Below the pieces are notes generated by a model that worked only from the letters and a program-made list of their open reading frames with translations, had not been told where the DNA came from and made no database searches. Below, piece after piece: positions 10,396 to 21,953 of a stretch of 64,000 nt of DNA. The first letter of the stretch is position 1. The number at the start of each line of letters is the position of its first letter. A program made the position numbers and the translations under genes. Source of the DNA: Siphonodentalium dalli (Eukaryota; Mollusca; Scaphopoda; Gadilida; Siphonodentaliidae); the NCBI GenBank assembly GCA_032622095.1, contig CP136062.1:201647459-201711458 (forward strand), given 5' to 3'.

Positions 10396-11335
10396 TCCAC
10401 CGCCAATTTCGACTCGACTGAAGATGTGCAGACTCTGTGATCGCTATAAGATAGAAATCTGTTCAGTCCAGTTTAAACTGGTTTGTCTGCCAGGTTCGCC
10501 CATTGTATATCAGTTGTGATAAGCAGCATATATATATCCAACCAGAACTTACGTGTCTAAATGTACATGCACAAAATTGAGAATTGGAAGACTGGATTAA
10601 TAATGTGCATTCTCGGTGAGTTTTAATCAAAAGTTTCGACGTTATTCGCCGTTGTTTACATTACTTTATAAAGCTTCAAACAGGTATCAGTATTTAGCAC
10701 TGCTAAGGACAAATAGAAATCGGTATAAAGATGTATTACTGATTGATGTTTAACATTTCCAGAGAGAAATTGAATTTTATTCCTTAAAGATGAATTATCC
10801 GAACTTTGAAGAAATTTTGTTGTTGTATCTTGATGAAATGGGGACCGTCTGATCAGATTGAGAACCTTTACAGAATATATATGGTGAAAATCGGCGACAA
10901 AAAATGTCAATGATTTTGTTTCCTCTTCCCATTATTCTGTTATACTCCTTTGGAGTCACACAGATCATGCCCCTCGTTAATTTATATAGCAAGACTGACA
11001 GACATTCCCAAATTTGAATATAGATGCATTTCATTTAACTGGATACATCATACTAATTTTCTGAATTCACGGGGTTATCATTCCAGTTAGCAAAAATAAC
11101 AAGGTATTTTTCAAAATAAAATGAAAAATGAAAAACCACATGCCCCAATTTATTTGGATCCGTTACCAGAAACGCATATTCAATGTATTTGTGACTGAGT
11201 AACAGTGTAACGGAACCAAAAACAGATACAACTTCCTATATGAACAAGTGCTAATAAAGTTATAAACACGATTTTCTAGCGTTTTGTACACAACGAATCA
11301 ATAGGTTAGTTTCAACATCTATTTAGTTGTCTGAT
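10396..11335. other. Gene-free interval with a MITE fragment
   Basis: No gene seen. Around 10,775-10,872 there is a degraded piece of the TTAA-flanked MITE family (AAAGATGAATTATCCGAAC at one side, GATTGAGAACCTTTA at the other). Confidence 0.5.
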
Positions 11336-11339
11336 TTTA

Positions 11340-11640
11340 GAACACACGGTATATAACGTACACACAATTTTATACAGGCAATGTGATTGGAGGATAAGTG
11401 TTGTCTCACTTATTGATACCCCTCCTCTCCCATTTGTGATTAAATTGAAAAATAAATAAAGAGTAATGTCAAAGCAAAGAAGCATGACTACCAAAAACAA
11501 GTTTAATATATATACAGATCATCGGTGGCCCATCACCTGAGTCAATCGTGAGATTTGGTTGTTGAAGTAGTTTGCTGGCTTATACATATATTTGTAAAAG
11601 TCAGTCAAAAGATCTTCTTTGCCTCATGGATGAATGACTG
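11340..11640 (-). mobile_element. LINE 3' UTR fragment
   Basis: On the minus strand it aligns with 41,150-41,530 (plus). Both share CTGTACAGTCATTCAT, GAGGCAAA, TTTTGACT, CAGCAAAC, a TTGGTAGTCATG block, the GGAGG/CCTCC hairpin (11,389-11,431 here) and a CTGTATAAA tail. No coding part remains, so both are 5'-truncated copies of one non-LTR family. Confidence 0.72.
11389..11431 (-). other. Conserved LINE 3' UTR hairpin, copy C
   Basis: Same stem as at 3,510-3,550: GGAGG, then AAGTG, loop, CACTT, CCTCC, with different loop and linker bases. Confidence 0.7.
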
Positions 11641-11859
11641 TACAGCTAAGATAATTGTTTCGTTGTCGCAATCACGCAGTGGAGCGGGGCCCAGTTTCGT
11701 GGAAGCAACTTATGACATAGTTGGGATTTCAAACTTCAGTCATAAGTGCGTTTCACGAACAAGGTCCTAACTTAATATGGTCTATCTCCATAATTCCGTT
11801 ACTTAGTTCCCAGTTCCTAGTTCCTAGTTCTCAAAATATAATAATAATCGTTACTAAAT

Positions 11860-14065
11860 CGCCTATGTATGCATAACCACAACAGCTACTGGGCCACCCT
11901 TTTGGATTCTTCTTGTGCCACCACTATATATAGTCCATCTAGAAATCACAAACCAAGTCACATACGCCTACCCAGCGGCTAAAAATTGGGCGTAGGTCAT
12001 GCGTGGGGTCAATATAATGAAAAAGGGTAATTTATCGTTGCTAAATCGCCTGCGTTGGCACGAGGCTATCCTTGTGGGTTATTCTTGTGACACCACTAGT
12101 CCATCTAGAAATCACAAACCTAGTCACATAGGCCCGTCCAGCTGTTCAAAAATTGGGCGAAAGTCGTGCGTGGTGTAAAAATAGGACATGATGCTAAATT
12201 CATTTTATGTATTCATAACCACAACAGCCACGGAGCTATCCTTGTGGATTCTTCTTGTGCCACCACTAGTCCATCTAGAAATCGCAAACCAAGTCATATA
12301 CGCTCGTCCAGCTGTTCAAACATTGTGCGTAAGTCGTGCGTGGGGTCAATATAATGAAAAAGGTAATTTTTCGTTGCCAAATCGCCTGCTTAGGCATAAC
12401 CATAGCAGCGACGAGGCTATCCTTGTGGATTCTTGTTGTGCCACCACTAGTCCAAATAGAAATCACAAACATAGTCACATACGCCCGTCCAGCTGTTAAA
12501 CAATTGGGCGAAATTCGTGCGTGTGGTAAAAATAGGACATTTTTCGCTGCTAAATTCCTAATGTATTCATAACCACAACAGCCACGGGGCTATCCTGGTG
12601 AATTCTTCTTTTGCCACCACTAGTCCATCCAAAAATCGCAAACCAAGTCATATACGCCCGTCCAACTGTTCAAAAATTGGGCGTAAGTCGTGCGTGGGGT
12701 CAATATAATGAAAAAAGGTAATTTTTCGTTGCTAAATCGCCTGCTTATGCATAGCCATAGCAGCCACGCGGCTATCCTTGTGGATTCTTCTTATGCCACC
12801 ACTAGTCCATCTAGAAATCGCAAACCAAGTCACATACGCCCGTCCAACTGTTCAAAAATTGGGCGAAAGTCGTGCGTGGGGTAAAAATAGGACATTTTTC
12901 GTTGCTATATTCCTTATGTATTCATAACCACAACAGCCACGAGGCTATTCTTGTGGATTCTTCTTGGGCCACCACTTGTCCATCTAGAAATCACAAACTA
13001 ACTCACATACGCCCACCCAGCTGTTCAAAAATTGGGCGAAAGTCGTGCGTGGGGTAAAAATATGACATTTTCGTTGCTAAATTCCTTATGTATTCATAAC
13101 CACAACAGCCACGAGCTATCCTTGTGGATTCTTCTTGTGCCACCACTAGTCCATTTCGAAATCACAAATTAGGTCACATACGCCCGTCCAGGTGTTCAAA
13201 AATTCAGCGTAAGTAGTGCGTGGGGTCAATATAATGAAAATAAGGTAATTTTTCGTTGCTAAATCCAGCCTGTTCTCCTGAAAACAATCACAATATTTGC
13301 TTAAAATAACTTATGTTTTAGGTAGATAATCTGCTTAGTATTTCCTCAATTTGAGTTGATAATTTACTGAAAATGATAAATTATAAGCAGATTATGTGCG
13401 GAAAATGGAACATATAAGCTGACCCACGACTTTTCAGGTGTACGCTTATTATATTAACATGTGTTTAGACTGTGGCTCGCGACAACTATATGACTCCATT
13501 ATCTGCTTATTTCAGAATCAAATAATCACTTTAAAATTATAGGTCGATTATGTGCGAGGATATATGTTGCTAATTCGCCTGCGTTGGCATAACCATAGCA
13601 GTCACGAGACTATCCTTGTGGATTAGTGTTATACCGCCACTAATCCATCCGAAAATCACAAAACAGGTCACACAGACCTGTCCAGCTGCTCAAAAATTGG
13701 GCGTAATTTGTGCGTGCGGTAAAATATGTCATTTTTCGTTGCTAAATTCCTTATGTATTCATAACCACAACAGCCATGGGGCTATCCTTGTGGATTCTTC
13801 TTGTGCCACCACTAGTCCATCTAGAAATCGCAAACCAAGTCACATACACCCGCCCAGCTGTTCAAAAAATGGGCGTAAGTCGAGCGTCGGGTCAATATAA
13901 TGAAATTTTTTAATTTTTCGTTGTTAAATCGCCTGCGTGGGCATAACCATAGCAGCGACGAGGCTATCCTTGTGGATTCTTCTTGTGCCACCACTAGTCC
14001 ATCTAGAAATCACAAACAAAGTCACATACGCCCGTCCAGCTGCTCAAAAATTGGGCGAAAGTCGT
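11860..14065. repeat. Satellite of about 175-bp monomers with alternating A and B types
   Basis: The motif CCACTAGTCCATCTAGAAAT recurs near 11,920, 12,092, 12,263, 12,446, 12,618, 12,799, 12,978, 13,143, 13,636, 13,807 and 13,991. Type A monomers carry GTAAAAATAGGACATTTTTC and AAATTCCTTATGTATTCATA. Type B carry GTCAATATAATGAAAAAGG and AAATCGCCTGC. The order is B-A-B-A-B-A-A-B-(insertion)-B-A-B. A unique 297-bp block (13,266-13,562) interrupts it. Open frames inside are artefacts of the repeat. Confidence 0.88.
13266..13562. other. Non-satellite block interrupting the satellite
   Basis: The array breaks after AAATCCAGCC and resumes at TTGCTAATTCGCCTGCG. The insert contains related GCAGATTATGTGCGGA and TCGATTATGTGCGAGG motifs but no clear terminal repeats or ORF. 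Confidence 0.65.
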
Positions 14066-14434
14066 GTATAAGTTGTAAGGTTGATATTAGCAACATTTGT
14101 AGCTGTCACCTTTCCTACTTTGATATGACTGGGTACCATGCATGGGTGTGTTGTGTTGTTACTGTGTGTAAGTGAGAGTACATGATTGTGTGTTTCTAGT
14201 ATTTCCACGATAGTGCACATGGAACTTCGTGGGACACGACAATGCATTCTTCAAGGCATTGTTCTAGGTAATATATTACTTAGTTTGTTATAAAGAAAAA
14301 CTATCCTTGAATTTCTGGAACCAGTATGTACATTGCTGTTCATATAGAGCTATCAGGACTAGTGTTTAGAATATATTTTCATGTAATGGTGTTGAACCCA
14401 GAACATGCATGCGATTTATGCTACTCATTCACAG

Positions 14435-14552
14435 ATGGTATAACGCCGTCGTGGGAGGTACGAGGCAGAAAGATAACTTCAATCAACAGATAGAACCAGA
14501 AGATACAAATGCTATTTTAGGCCGATTCCAGAAACTGCTTCCGAGAATTGAG
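14435..14552 (+). CDS. Orphan DDO-family exon (paralogue or pseudogene fragment)
   Basis: The acceptor ATTCACAG precedes one base plus 39 codons, and the donor is GTAAGG. The product starts WYNAVVGGTRQKDNFNQQIE and continues PEDTNAILGRF. It aligns with exon 8 of the minus-strand DDO gene (GGTRQ, PED, then an amphipathic helix). Length is exactly the same (118 nt), as are the phases, and it lies on the other strand. No matching next exon (VGLRP) or last exon (HNYGHG) was seen downstream on the plus strand up to 25 kb. It could be a gene with exons outside the window, a relic, or a transduced exon. The reading frame and both splice sites are intact. Confidence 0.72.
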
Positions 14553-14575
14553 GTAAGGGTGGTCTATTTAATAAA

Positions 14576-14708
14576 TAGAGCATGGCTTGGAGTGAAATAC
14601 GCCGATATAGTGCATAGTGAGGTTGTGTAGTTCACGACGCGAAGCGGAGTGAACTACACAACCGCACTATGCACTATATCGGCGTATTTCACGACAAGTC
14701 ATGCTCTA
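14576..14708. repeat. 133-bp hairpin, 60-bp arms
   Basis: The left arm begins TAGAGCATGGCTTGGAGTGA and the right arm is its near-perfect reverse complement, around a 13-bp loop (GACGCGAAGCGGA). It starts 24 bp after the donor of the orphan DDO-family exon. Confidence 0.95.
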
Positions 14709-16750
14709 ATTATTATATTGTATCGAACAAATGCAGAAATTTTCAACTTTTACTAAGTTCAGACAATTGATGTTCGCCTTACTGAAGCTTTAATTTGGAT
14801 CAGCGGCGAAATAACAAGTAGTCTCAGAACAAAGTTTGATGTAGTGTTCGTTACTATTTTTAGTAGTCAAAACTACATATGCATAGTGCACGATGGGAGA
14901 GACTTGAAGGCGTAGTATACAACTACGACTAATAGAGTCGAGTAGCCAACCAATCGGAAAGCTTGATTTCAATAACAAAGTCACGTGAGATACAATATAC
15001 ATATATAGATAGAATGGCACAAGCGTGTGAAATGGCAAACGTTATCGTACAAGTTTGTTGTGAAGCTATGTTAAAATGAGAACCGTAGGTTCGATTTTTA
15101 CCTCACGGTGCGACAAACGAGTGCAATAACGTTAAAGGACTGTGTTGTTCTGTGTTCATTGCACCCTATGAGGATTGTAGCTTATATGTCGATATGGTTC
15201 ATTTAATTGAAAAAACTTGTGATTTATGTTAACTGTACCTCATCATTATTTTAGCTGACGTCTTCAGTGACGCGGAATCGGTTTGTATACTGTCCAAGGC
15301 CAAGGCAAATATATTAATGAACTTTTTAAAATATTCTGTATTAGGTTTATTTTGCAACCAAAACAATTGGTGTGTAATAATGGTTTTAATGCATGTTAGA
15401 TTTGCCATTATGTTCCACTGTAGGCAGTCTGTACCGACCGATGCCGATTAACTGCTGGAAAACTTCACGGCATGCCAATATCGGTACGGCAATGACCGGT
15501 ACAGGCTTCCGGCACATTATTACATTCAAGGCAATGCATAAGTGTAAACTATTTAAGACTGTTGAAGTATATAACGTCAAATATGTCACATAATGTTGCA
15601 TCGTGGTGATATACACTGAAATAACATGGGTTTGATTTGTCGACTTTTCGTTTCTTGTCTATATATGGCCGGCACCGACTATCGGCATGACATATTTTTC
15701 CATTATGTTGCCACTATAAGATGTCTGTACCGACCGGTGCAGACTAACTGCTGTCACCGACAAACTGCTGGCATGCCAGTGCCAGCATGTACATGTACCA
15801 GAATGTCTCTCTGGGATTACTTACGAATGACGAAAGTTTGGGTTAGCTTTTTTATGTGTGTCAGACGTAAACACCCCATGCATCCGGATATGCTCGTAGC
15901 GGAAGACATGCTCGTAGCGGAATAACCACATGCCCCGCCATTTGTACATCGTCTTTAGTTGTCGTAAGTTATTTCATAAAAACACGGTTTATTTTAACTT
16001 GATTTTTTTTAAACGTTAACAGCGATAATCGGTCTACAGAAATGAGCGGTTGTGGTTTCCGCAATTTGCATATTACAGAGAATGAGTGGTTCGGGGGGCT
16101 AGCCCGGGATTGTCGGGATTGTCGGAAGGATCGAATGGTCCTCCCCTTAATCCCTATTATCCAGTCCCGGTTCCGTAGTTTTAGTGCTACTGGTCAAAGT
16201 TTTGGAGAAGCATTTCCATATATGGAGCTTTTGAATTATTCATGAGTTCCATGTATATATGGAATGCTACTACAAAACTTTCACCTTAGCACTAAAACCA
16301 CGGAACTGGACCTGTTGGATCCAATATGGCCGCGAGTTAGTGACATGGCGTATTACTATTTATTACATGATCCTACCTTTATTCCATTCAATAAACCCAT
16401 TCTATAAATTGTGATATTAAACGTTCGTTTAATAACAGGAAATAGTGCCAGGTGACCTTTGACTTCCGGTTTGAGGTTTCTTTACATTCCGTACGCTACG
16501 TCTCAAAATACTATGGCTTCCAATATAATTTCAACAAACTATAATGAATGAAGATTTTGAAAAGTTATGTCATTAAATATACGCCATTAAATACGCCAAA
16601 CAGTCTTTATTTATCTGGGACTATTTCTTTGCGCGGGCAAACAACGTAGAGTTGTGAGAAACGTCATCGCATGCCTTATAGAAGTTGATGTTAGTTTCGC
16701 GTCCCATTTGTTGATTTAAGTATGTTTTGTCGAGGTTTTGGATCATGTAA
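14709..16750. other. Gene-free interval
   Basis: No gene recognised. Two related segments near 15,400-15,520 and 15,690-15,790 share TCTGTACCGACCG, CTGCTGG and GGCATGCCA, suggesting an old repeat pair. Confidence 0.45.
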
Positions 16751-16913
16751 TAAATAGAATCTACAACTCGTCCCAAGTTTATAGCGGAATTTACAAAACT
16801 CGTCCAGTAAATTAGGTCTGTACCTCGCCAAAGGCTCGGTCCAGACCTAATTTACTGGACTCGTTTTGTAAATTCCGCTATAAACTGGGGACTCGTTGTA
16901 GATCCTCTATTTA
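16751..16913. repeat. 163-bp hairpin element, family 1
   Basis: Arms of about 75 bp, from TAAATAGAATCTACAACTCG to GTAGATCCTCTATTTA, around a short GC-rich loop. Both ends resemble those of 17,407-17,568. Confidence 0.92.
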
Positions 16914-17406
16914 TCATATGACTCAATCATTATTTACGTTGGAAAGTATGTCATAAATCAATTTCATATGAACTACTAGTTCATATCACCTTCTGATAAT
17001 TTGATTGGTTTGTTAACAAAAAGTGTGTTCTGATTGGCTGAATGGCAGCCTGAGCCGAGCCGCATCTCTAACTAAATGCAGGTCAAATTCGTGCGCGTCA
17101 ATCAACGCGATGCCGAAATTCTCGCAATTATAATCTTGAAATATATAGTTTTGGACATTGTTATACGATAAATATAATATGTAATTCGTATTTATCTAAT
17201 AAACATACGATATAATGTCACAAACTGAGAACAGAATAGCGCACTATATCTTCGCGTGCATATTATTTCTGCTAGTTCACCAGGTGTAATTGGGCTTCCG
17301 GTGCAATGAAGTGACGTCACATTAACCTTTTGCTGCCGATGTCATATAGCTATTTAGTGATTTGTGTGCGTTTTTGACATCATAATCAATTTATAGGTGT
17401 CATATG

Positions 17407-17568
17407 ATAAATAGAATATGTAATTCGTGTTTCTCTCATATGATATTTATGAAACTCGTCACGAATTTTCAGTTTTCTCTCGCCGGAGGCTCGAGAAAAC
17501 TGAAAATTCTTAGACTCGTTTCATAAATATCATATGCGAGAAACACTCATTTCATATCCTCTATGTAT
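17407..17568. repeat. 162-bp hairpin element, family 1
   Basis: Arms run from ATAAATAGAATATGTAATTC to CATATCCTCTATGTAT, with inner arm CGAATTTTCAGTTTTCTC. Terminal sequences match 16,751-16,913 while the stem interior differs. Confidence 0.9.
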
Positions 17569-17630
17569 GGTCCCTATATATATTAGATATGTGTCATCCA
17601 CACTGTCAGTTTATGTATCAGGTTACTTAA

Positions 17631-17896
17631 CCCTTTGAGCGCCAGGTCCGATTTTTGTATCAACCCATATACCCTGTGCCAATGCATTCTCTTATATATG
17701 CGAGTCGACCATAGGTCGCCTCGCATATATAAGAGAAAGCATTGGCCTAACAATTTTTCATCATTTGTTATTATTGTTTACAATTTTAATAAACATTTTT
17801 AAATCTAAAAATGTTTTTAATTTTTTTAGTTTTTTAGGGCCGATTTTACAGACCGTAAATTAGGGCCGAAGAGATCGGCCCCTGACACTGAAAGGG
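17631..17896. mobile_element. piggyBac-type MITE with internal hairpin module
   Basis: Flanked by TTAA on both sides (17,627-17,630 and 17,897-17,900). Ends are CCCTTTGAGCGCCAGG and CCTGACACTGAAAGGG. TTAA target duplication with CCC termini is the piggyBac signature. Inside, 17,671-17,757 is a hairpin (CCAATGCATTCTCTTATATA stem) that also occurs twice at 56,579-56,945. No transposase. Confidence 0.82.
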
Positions 17897-17900
17897 TTAA

Positions 17901-19700
17901 CATGGCAAATACAACGAAATGATATGCATGAACCCTTTCTTTACTAATTATTCATACAACAAACGCTTATTAACTTATTATCTCCGTTGACCGCTAACAG
18001 ATATGGATCCTTATGCACTTATCGCGTCGTCTGCTTTTATTTCATGAACTCCATGTGAATAGTAGGACATTCCAATGTATACAATACCAGGAGTTCAGAA
18101 AAATTATCATATCTAATCCTTGCTGTCTCCATGATCAAGCCATGTATAGTCCGCACTCATTCCTCATAAAGTATACATGTATTTGACCTCTGCAGTGCCT
18201 ATGCGTGCATACACAATAATCAGATACTGTTTAAAGATTCGAATCACGAAGTGCATCCACGCATGGCTTATCTTGTGAACAATCGTGCTTGCCAATGCAG
18301 ACGGACGAGCCGTGGTTATATGGTAAGCAAAGTGTGTTTTGTAATCGCACACTTTGTGTTTAAACAATTGGTTGGTATGAACGCCTTTAACTTGAAACAA
18401 CAGACAGTCTTAGATTGTGAACTATATATAGTTAGGAGTTCACCATCTGAGAATGTCTATTGTTTAAAAAACAGTATTAATTGACATTATTTTGGCAGCA
18501 AGTTGATGGTTTGTGATGCCCATGTCACAGGTCAGACCCACATTGTGTGTCAGTTTGATTCAGGGCTTGGACCACATGGACTTGTATCAATTTTTCCAAA
18601 ACCAGAACAAGTGAACGAATCTCTTAAAACAAATTACTATCCCAATATCAGATATCCTAAACTTCTCGGCCGGATTCGTCATCTCCGGTTTAAACCTCCG
18701 AACCTGGTTTAAACCTACATTGGCGGTCCAGCCAAACCGGGTCTAAGGGGGCGTTTTTGTCATTCAGTTACCAACTAATTGACAACTCGATTTGGTGATA
18801 TGAGCATACAGTCAAATTACCCTCTTACCTATCGGACCAAAAGACAAGCCGATGTAATGGTTATTGACATGTCATAAATCATCGCGAACGCGTGCACGAT
18901 TTATTCATTGAGAAATGAGTATCGCTCATGGACCATTAATCCGATCTCTTTGTGGGTTTAAATCAATTTGACAACACGAGCTTCACGCGCTGTTTATCAC
19001 TTTGTTTGTGATTGATTTTCTACAAGATGCTTTACCCGCAAAGACAAAATATGGTGTATCCACATGTATATATGTATATATTAAAGGATATAGGAGCTGT
19101 ATATATGTTTGTCCGTTAGTCTGTTTGCAACTGTTCTAAAAATGATTTAAAAAATAAGAATAATTTAATTTGAAATAAAATGAAAAAATGTGTTGTTAAA
19201 TTGAGCAAGGAGTTGTATCTAACAAGAAACAATATTTAAAATTTATATTAATATTTGTTTGTTTTCAATATAATAAAAAAAAATGATCAAATGATCAAAA
19301 TGTGCGCAAATGTGACGCAGGCTCCTCTCGCAGGACCCTCTGACGCTGCATGAATAAAGGCTCCATAATCGTGTCAATCCTGGACCAAGAGGTCAGTCAA
19401 GTAAAAGCAATTTGCTTATGAGTACACACCAGAAGCGGCATCTGAACTGTTTAAAGTAGGCAACTATATAGAGTCACAGCATTTAATAAAGAAATATATT
19501 ACATGCGTTGCTTTTTTTCAATGTAAACTTTTTTCCATCATGCAGAAAATCCAAAAGTTCCCAGGTTTTGAACTGGTGGAATATTATGGAAATTTATGAG
19601 CGGAGCCAGAGTAGAGCTTTGTGGCATGATCTACATAAAAATAAGTTATCAAATTTGACTCCTATAGCAATATAAGTTTAGGATGGCAAACTATGTAAAG
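17901..19700. other. Gene-free interval
   Basis: No gene recognised; short ORFs at 18,251-18,712 lack recognisable domains. A GATTCGTCATCTCCGG terminus with GGTTTAAACC lies at 18,672, resembling the element ends at 21,957 and 22,383. Near 19,540-19,640 is a segment repeated at 20,490-20,580 and 44,385-44,450 (TTTTGAACTGGTGGA region). Confidence 0.45.
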
Positions 19701-19791
19701 GATAATGTTCGAAGCAGAGGGAATTCGGTAAAAGAATAGACGAGGGCTTGCCCGAGTCTATTCTTTACCGAATTCCCGACGCTGAGAATAT
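19701..19791. repeat. Hairpin, about 40-bp arms
   Basis: GGGAATTCGGTAAAAGAATA pairs with TATTCTTTACCGAATTCCC around GAGGGCTTGCCCGA. Outer bases GATAATGTTCGAAGC pair imperfectly with GACGCTGAGAATATTATC. Confidence 0.9.
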
Positions 19792-20917
19792 TATCTGACT
19801 TAAAACCCACTCATTGAATTGTCGTTGGAGCCAACTATCAATTGTGTCTGGCCCACAGCTCTGCCTTGATTACCTGAGTACACGCACACAGTTCAGCACG
19901 GACAGTTTGTGATGTCCGTGTTGTCCACGATGAAAAGCAACACATTTCAATTATTATTTAATTCGAATTAGGACTCGCCAGTTGAGGGACATTTCTTCCG
20001 AAGTTTGTCGTTGCGCTTTGGATTCGGACAGTGTATGTGAGCAATATCTTACTATATTTCTTTCTTGATTTAAAGATGCCCCATCTAATTCGACATCAAA
20101 TACGTTAACATTCCATAATAATTTATCAGGCTCCCGTACCCCCGTATATATCATTTCCCATATGTTCAGACCCTGGGAGCCTTTTCTATTATCTTCTGGT
20201 GGGTTTGAAGATTGAACAAACCATGCAGGGAATATATTTCTGTGTTAATACTTGTTCCTTGAATATAAATTCCCCGCTCGAGGTTGCAAGATTTGTGAGC
20301 CAACATCAATGAAATTCCAACTTTCCAAGCGACGCATAGTACAATCGATTAATTAGAGTCCCACAAACCATGCAAACTCGAGTTAGGACCTTTACCTGCT
20401 ATAAAATACAATGTTATTACGGAACAGTTATAACCGAGCATTATGTTAACTGCATTTTTTTTCAATGTTATAAAACTTCCCTGTCAGAGCAACAGAAAGT
20501 TACTATGTTTTGAACTAGTGGAGTATGATATCTTGGCGAAGCCAGAGTAGATATGCATGACATGTCTATACACATGGGTATACGCTATTCTGTTTCAATT
20601 TGATACTGGAAATGTTATATTTTTTCTGTGCTTCCCTATTGTATTAAAAATAACCATGTGAGCACTTTCTCGTTCAATAAGTAACGTATAGTTAAAATCT
20701 GTGTTAAACGGTTTTGTGTTTATTTGACCGACTTAGGGACGTATTTAGATGTTATCTATATGTGTTTTAGCCTGTATGCGGACTTTTCTAAATAGTCCAA
20801 ATAGCTGTTGGTGTTTTTGTATCAAAGTTTGAAGAAATTTTATTTTATTTTTTGGCGTGGCAATATAAAATCAAAATCGCTAAATATTTGTGAGCTTTAA
20901 TTAGCTCAGCAAATTAA

Positions 20918-21361
20918 AGGTACTCAATCCGATTAAGCACCCCTAAATTACTATTTCTGTGACTTCAGGGGTAAACAAAATATTTGATTCGAGTCGAGGA
21001 ACCCATCCATCAAAGCTCAGAGTTATTAGATATTAATTTTTAAAGTTTGCAATTATGCGTACTAATAATTGCCCCTAAGTTTGTAATTTTCTCGAGATGT
21101 ATAATTTTCACAGAAACACTTATTCAAACAGGCGAAGCTGGATAACTCTAAAATCAAGTGTATTAATAACGCAATTTTGACTGAGACCATCCTTTTGACG
21201 GCGTGTTTCTGGGCCAGAAACAATAGAAATAACAAAACTTCAAAAAACAATCTGATCACTATGAGCGTTGATAGATAGGTTACTCGTCTCGAATCAATTA
21301 TTGTTTATCACAGAAGCCAAAGAAATAGTGATGTATAAGGGCCTGATCTGATTGAGTACCT
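20918..21361. mobile_element. TTAA-flanked MITE, AGGTACTCAATCC family
   Basis: TTAA at 20,914-20,917 and 21,362-21,365. Left end AGGTACTCAATCCGATTAAG, right end TCTGATTGAGTACCT. Subterminal arms (GATTCGAGTCGAGGAACCC and CGTCTCGAATCAATT) are also inverted. No ORF of note. Confidence 0.85.
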
Positions 21362-21953
21362 TTAAGTGTTCCGATATTTAATGCAGCTTGCCGACACGCT
21401 ATATTGACTCAACTTACATGATTGGGGGAGGAGCCACTCTATGACGTCCCTCAGTCGATTTAATCCCTCGTGTATTCGTAAAAAATAATGCCGGGCATTC
21501 TTAAAAAATAATGCCCACGGGCATTCTTAAAAAAGAATGACTGTTGGCGTTAAAATAATGTTCATGCGATCAAAACGCTTGAGCGTTCTGTCCGATAAGA
21601 GCCCTGTCCGGACAAAGGGATAACACGCCGGTGGGTTTTAAGTGTATAGCATATCTGGTCATGCAGTAGCATCGTTTTGGTTTCAAAATTAAAACGTTGA
21701 ACCATTCAAATGAATTCGTAGAAAACACCAGTATTTGTGATTGCCACAAGCAAAAAAAAAAACACAAGATAGTTGTAAAATCATATTGAAGGAACGTGTC
21801 AATATCTGAGCAAAGCTCGCATGGGAATGAATCAACTGTGACATGATAACACCAGTCGGCAACCGCCACTTGGACACGCCCTCACTCGAGATAATTTACA
21901 GCTCCACCCTTTGATTGATTGTCTGACAATTCTAAACCGCGATGAAGAAAAGA

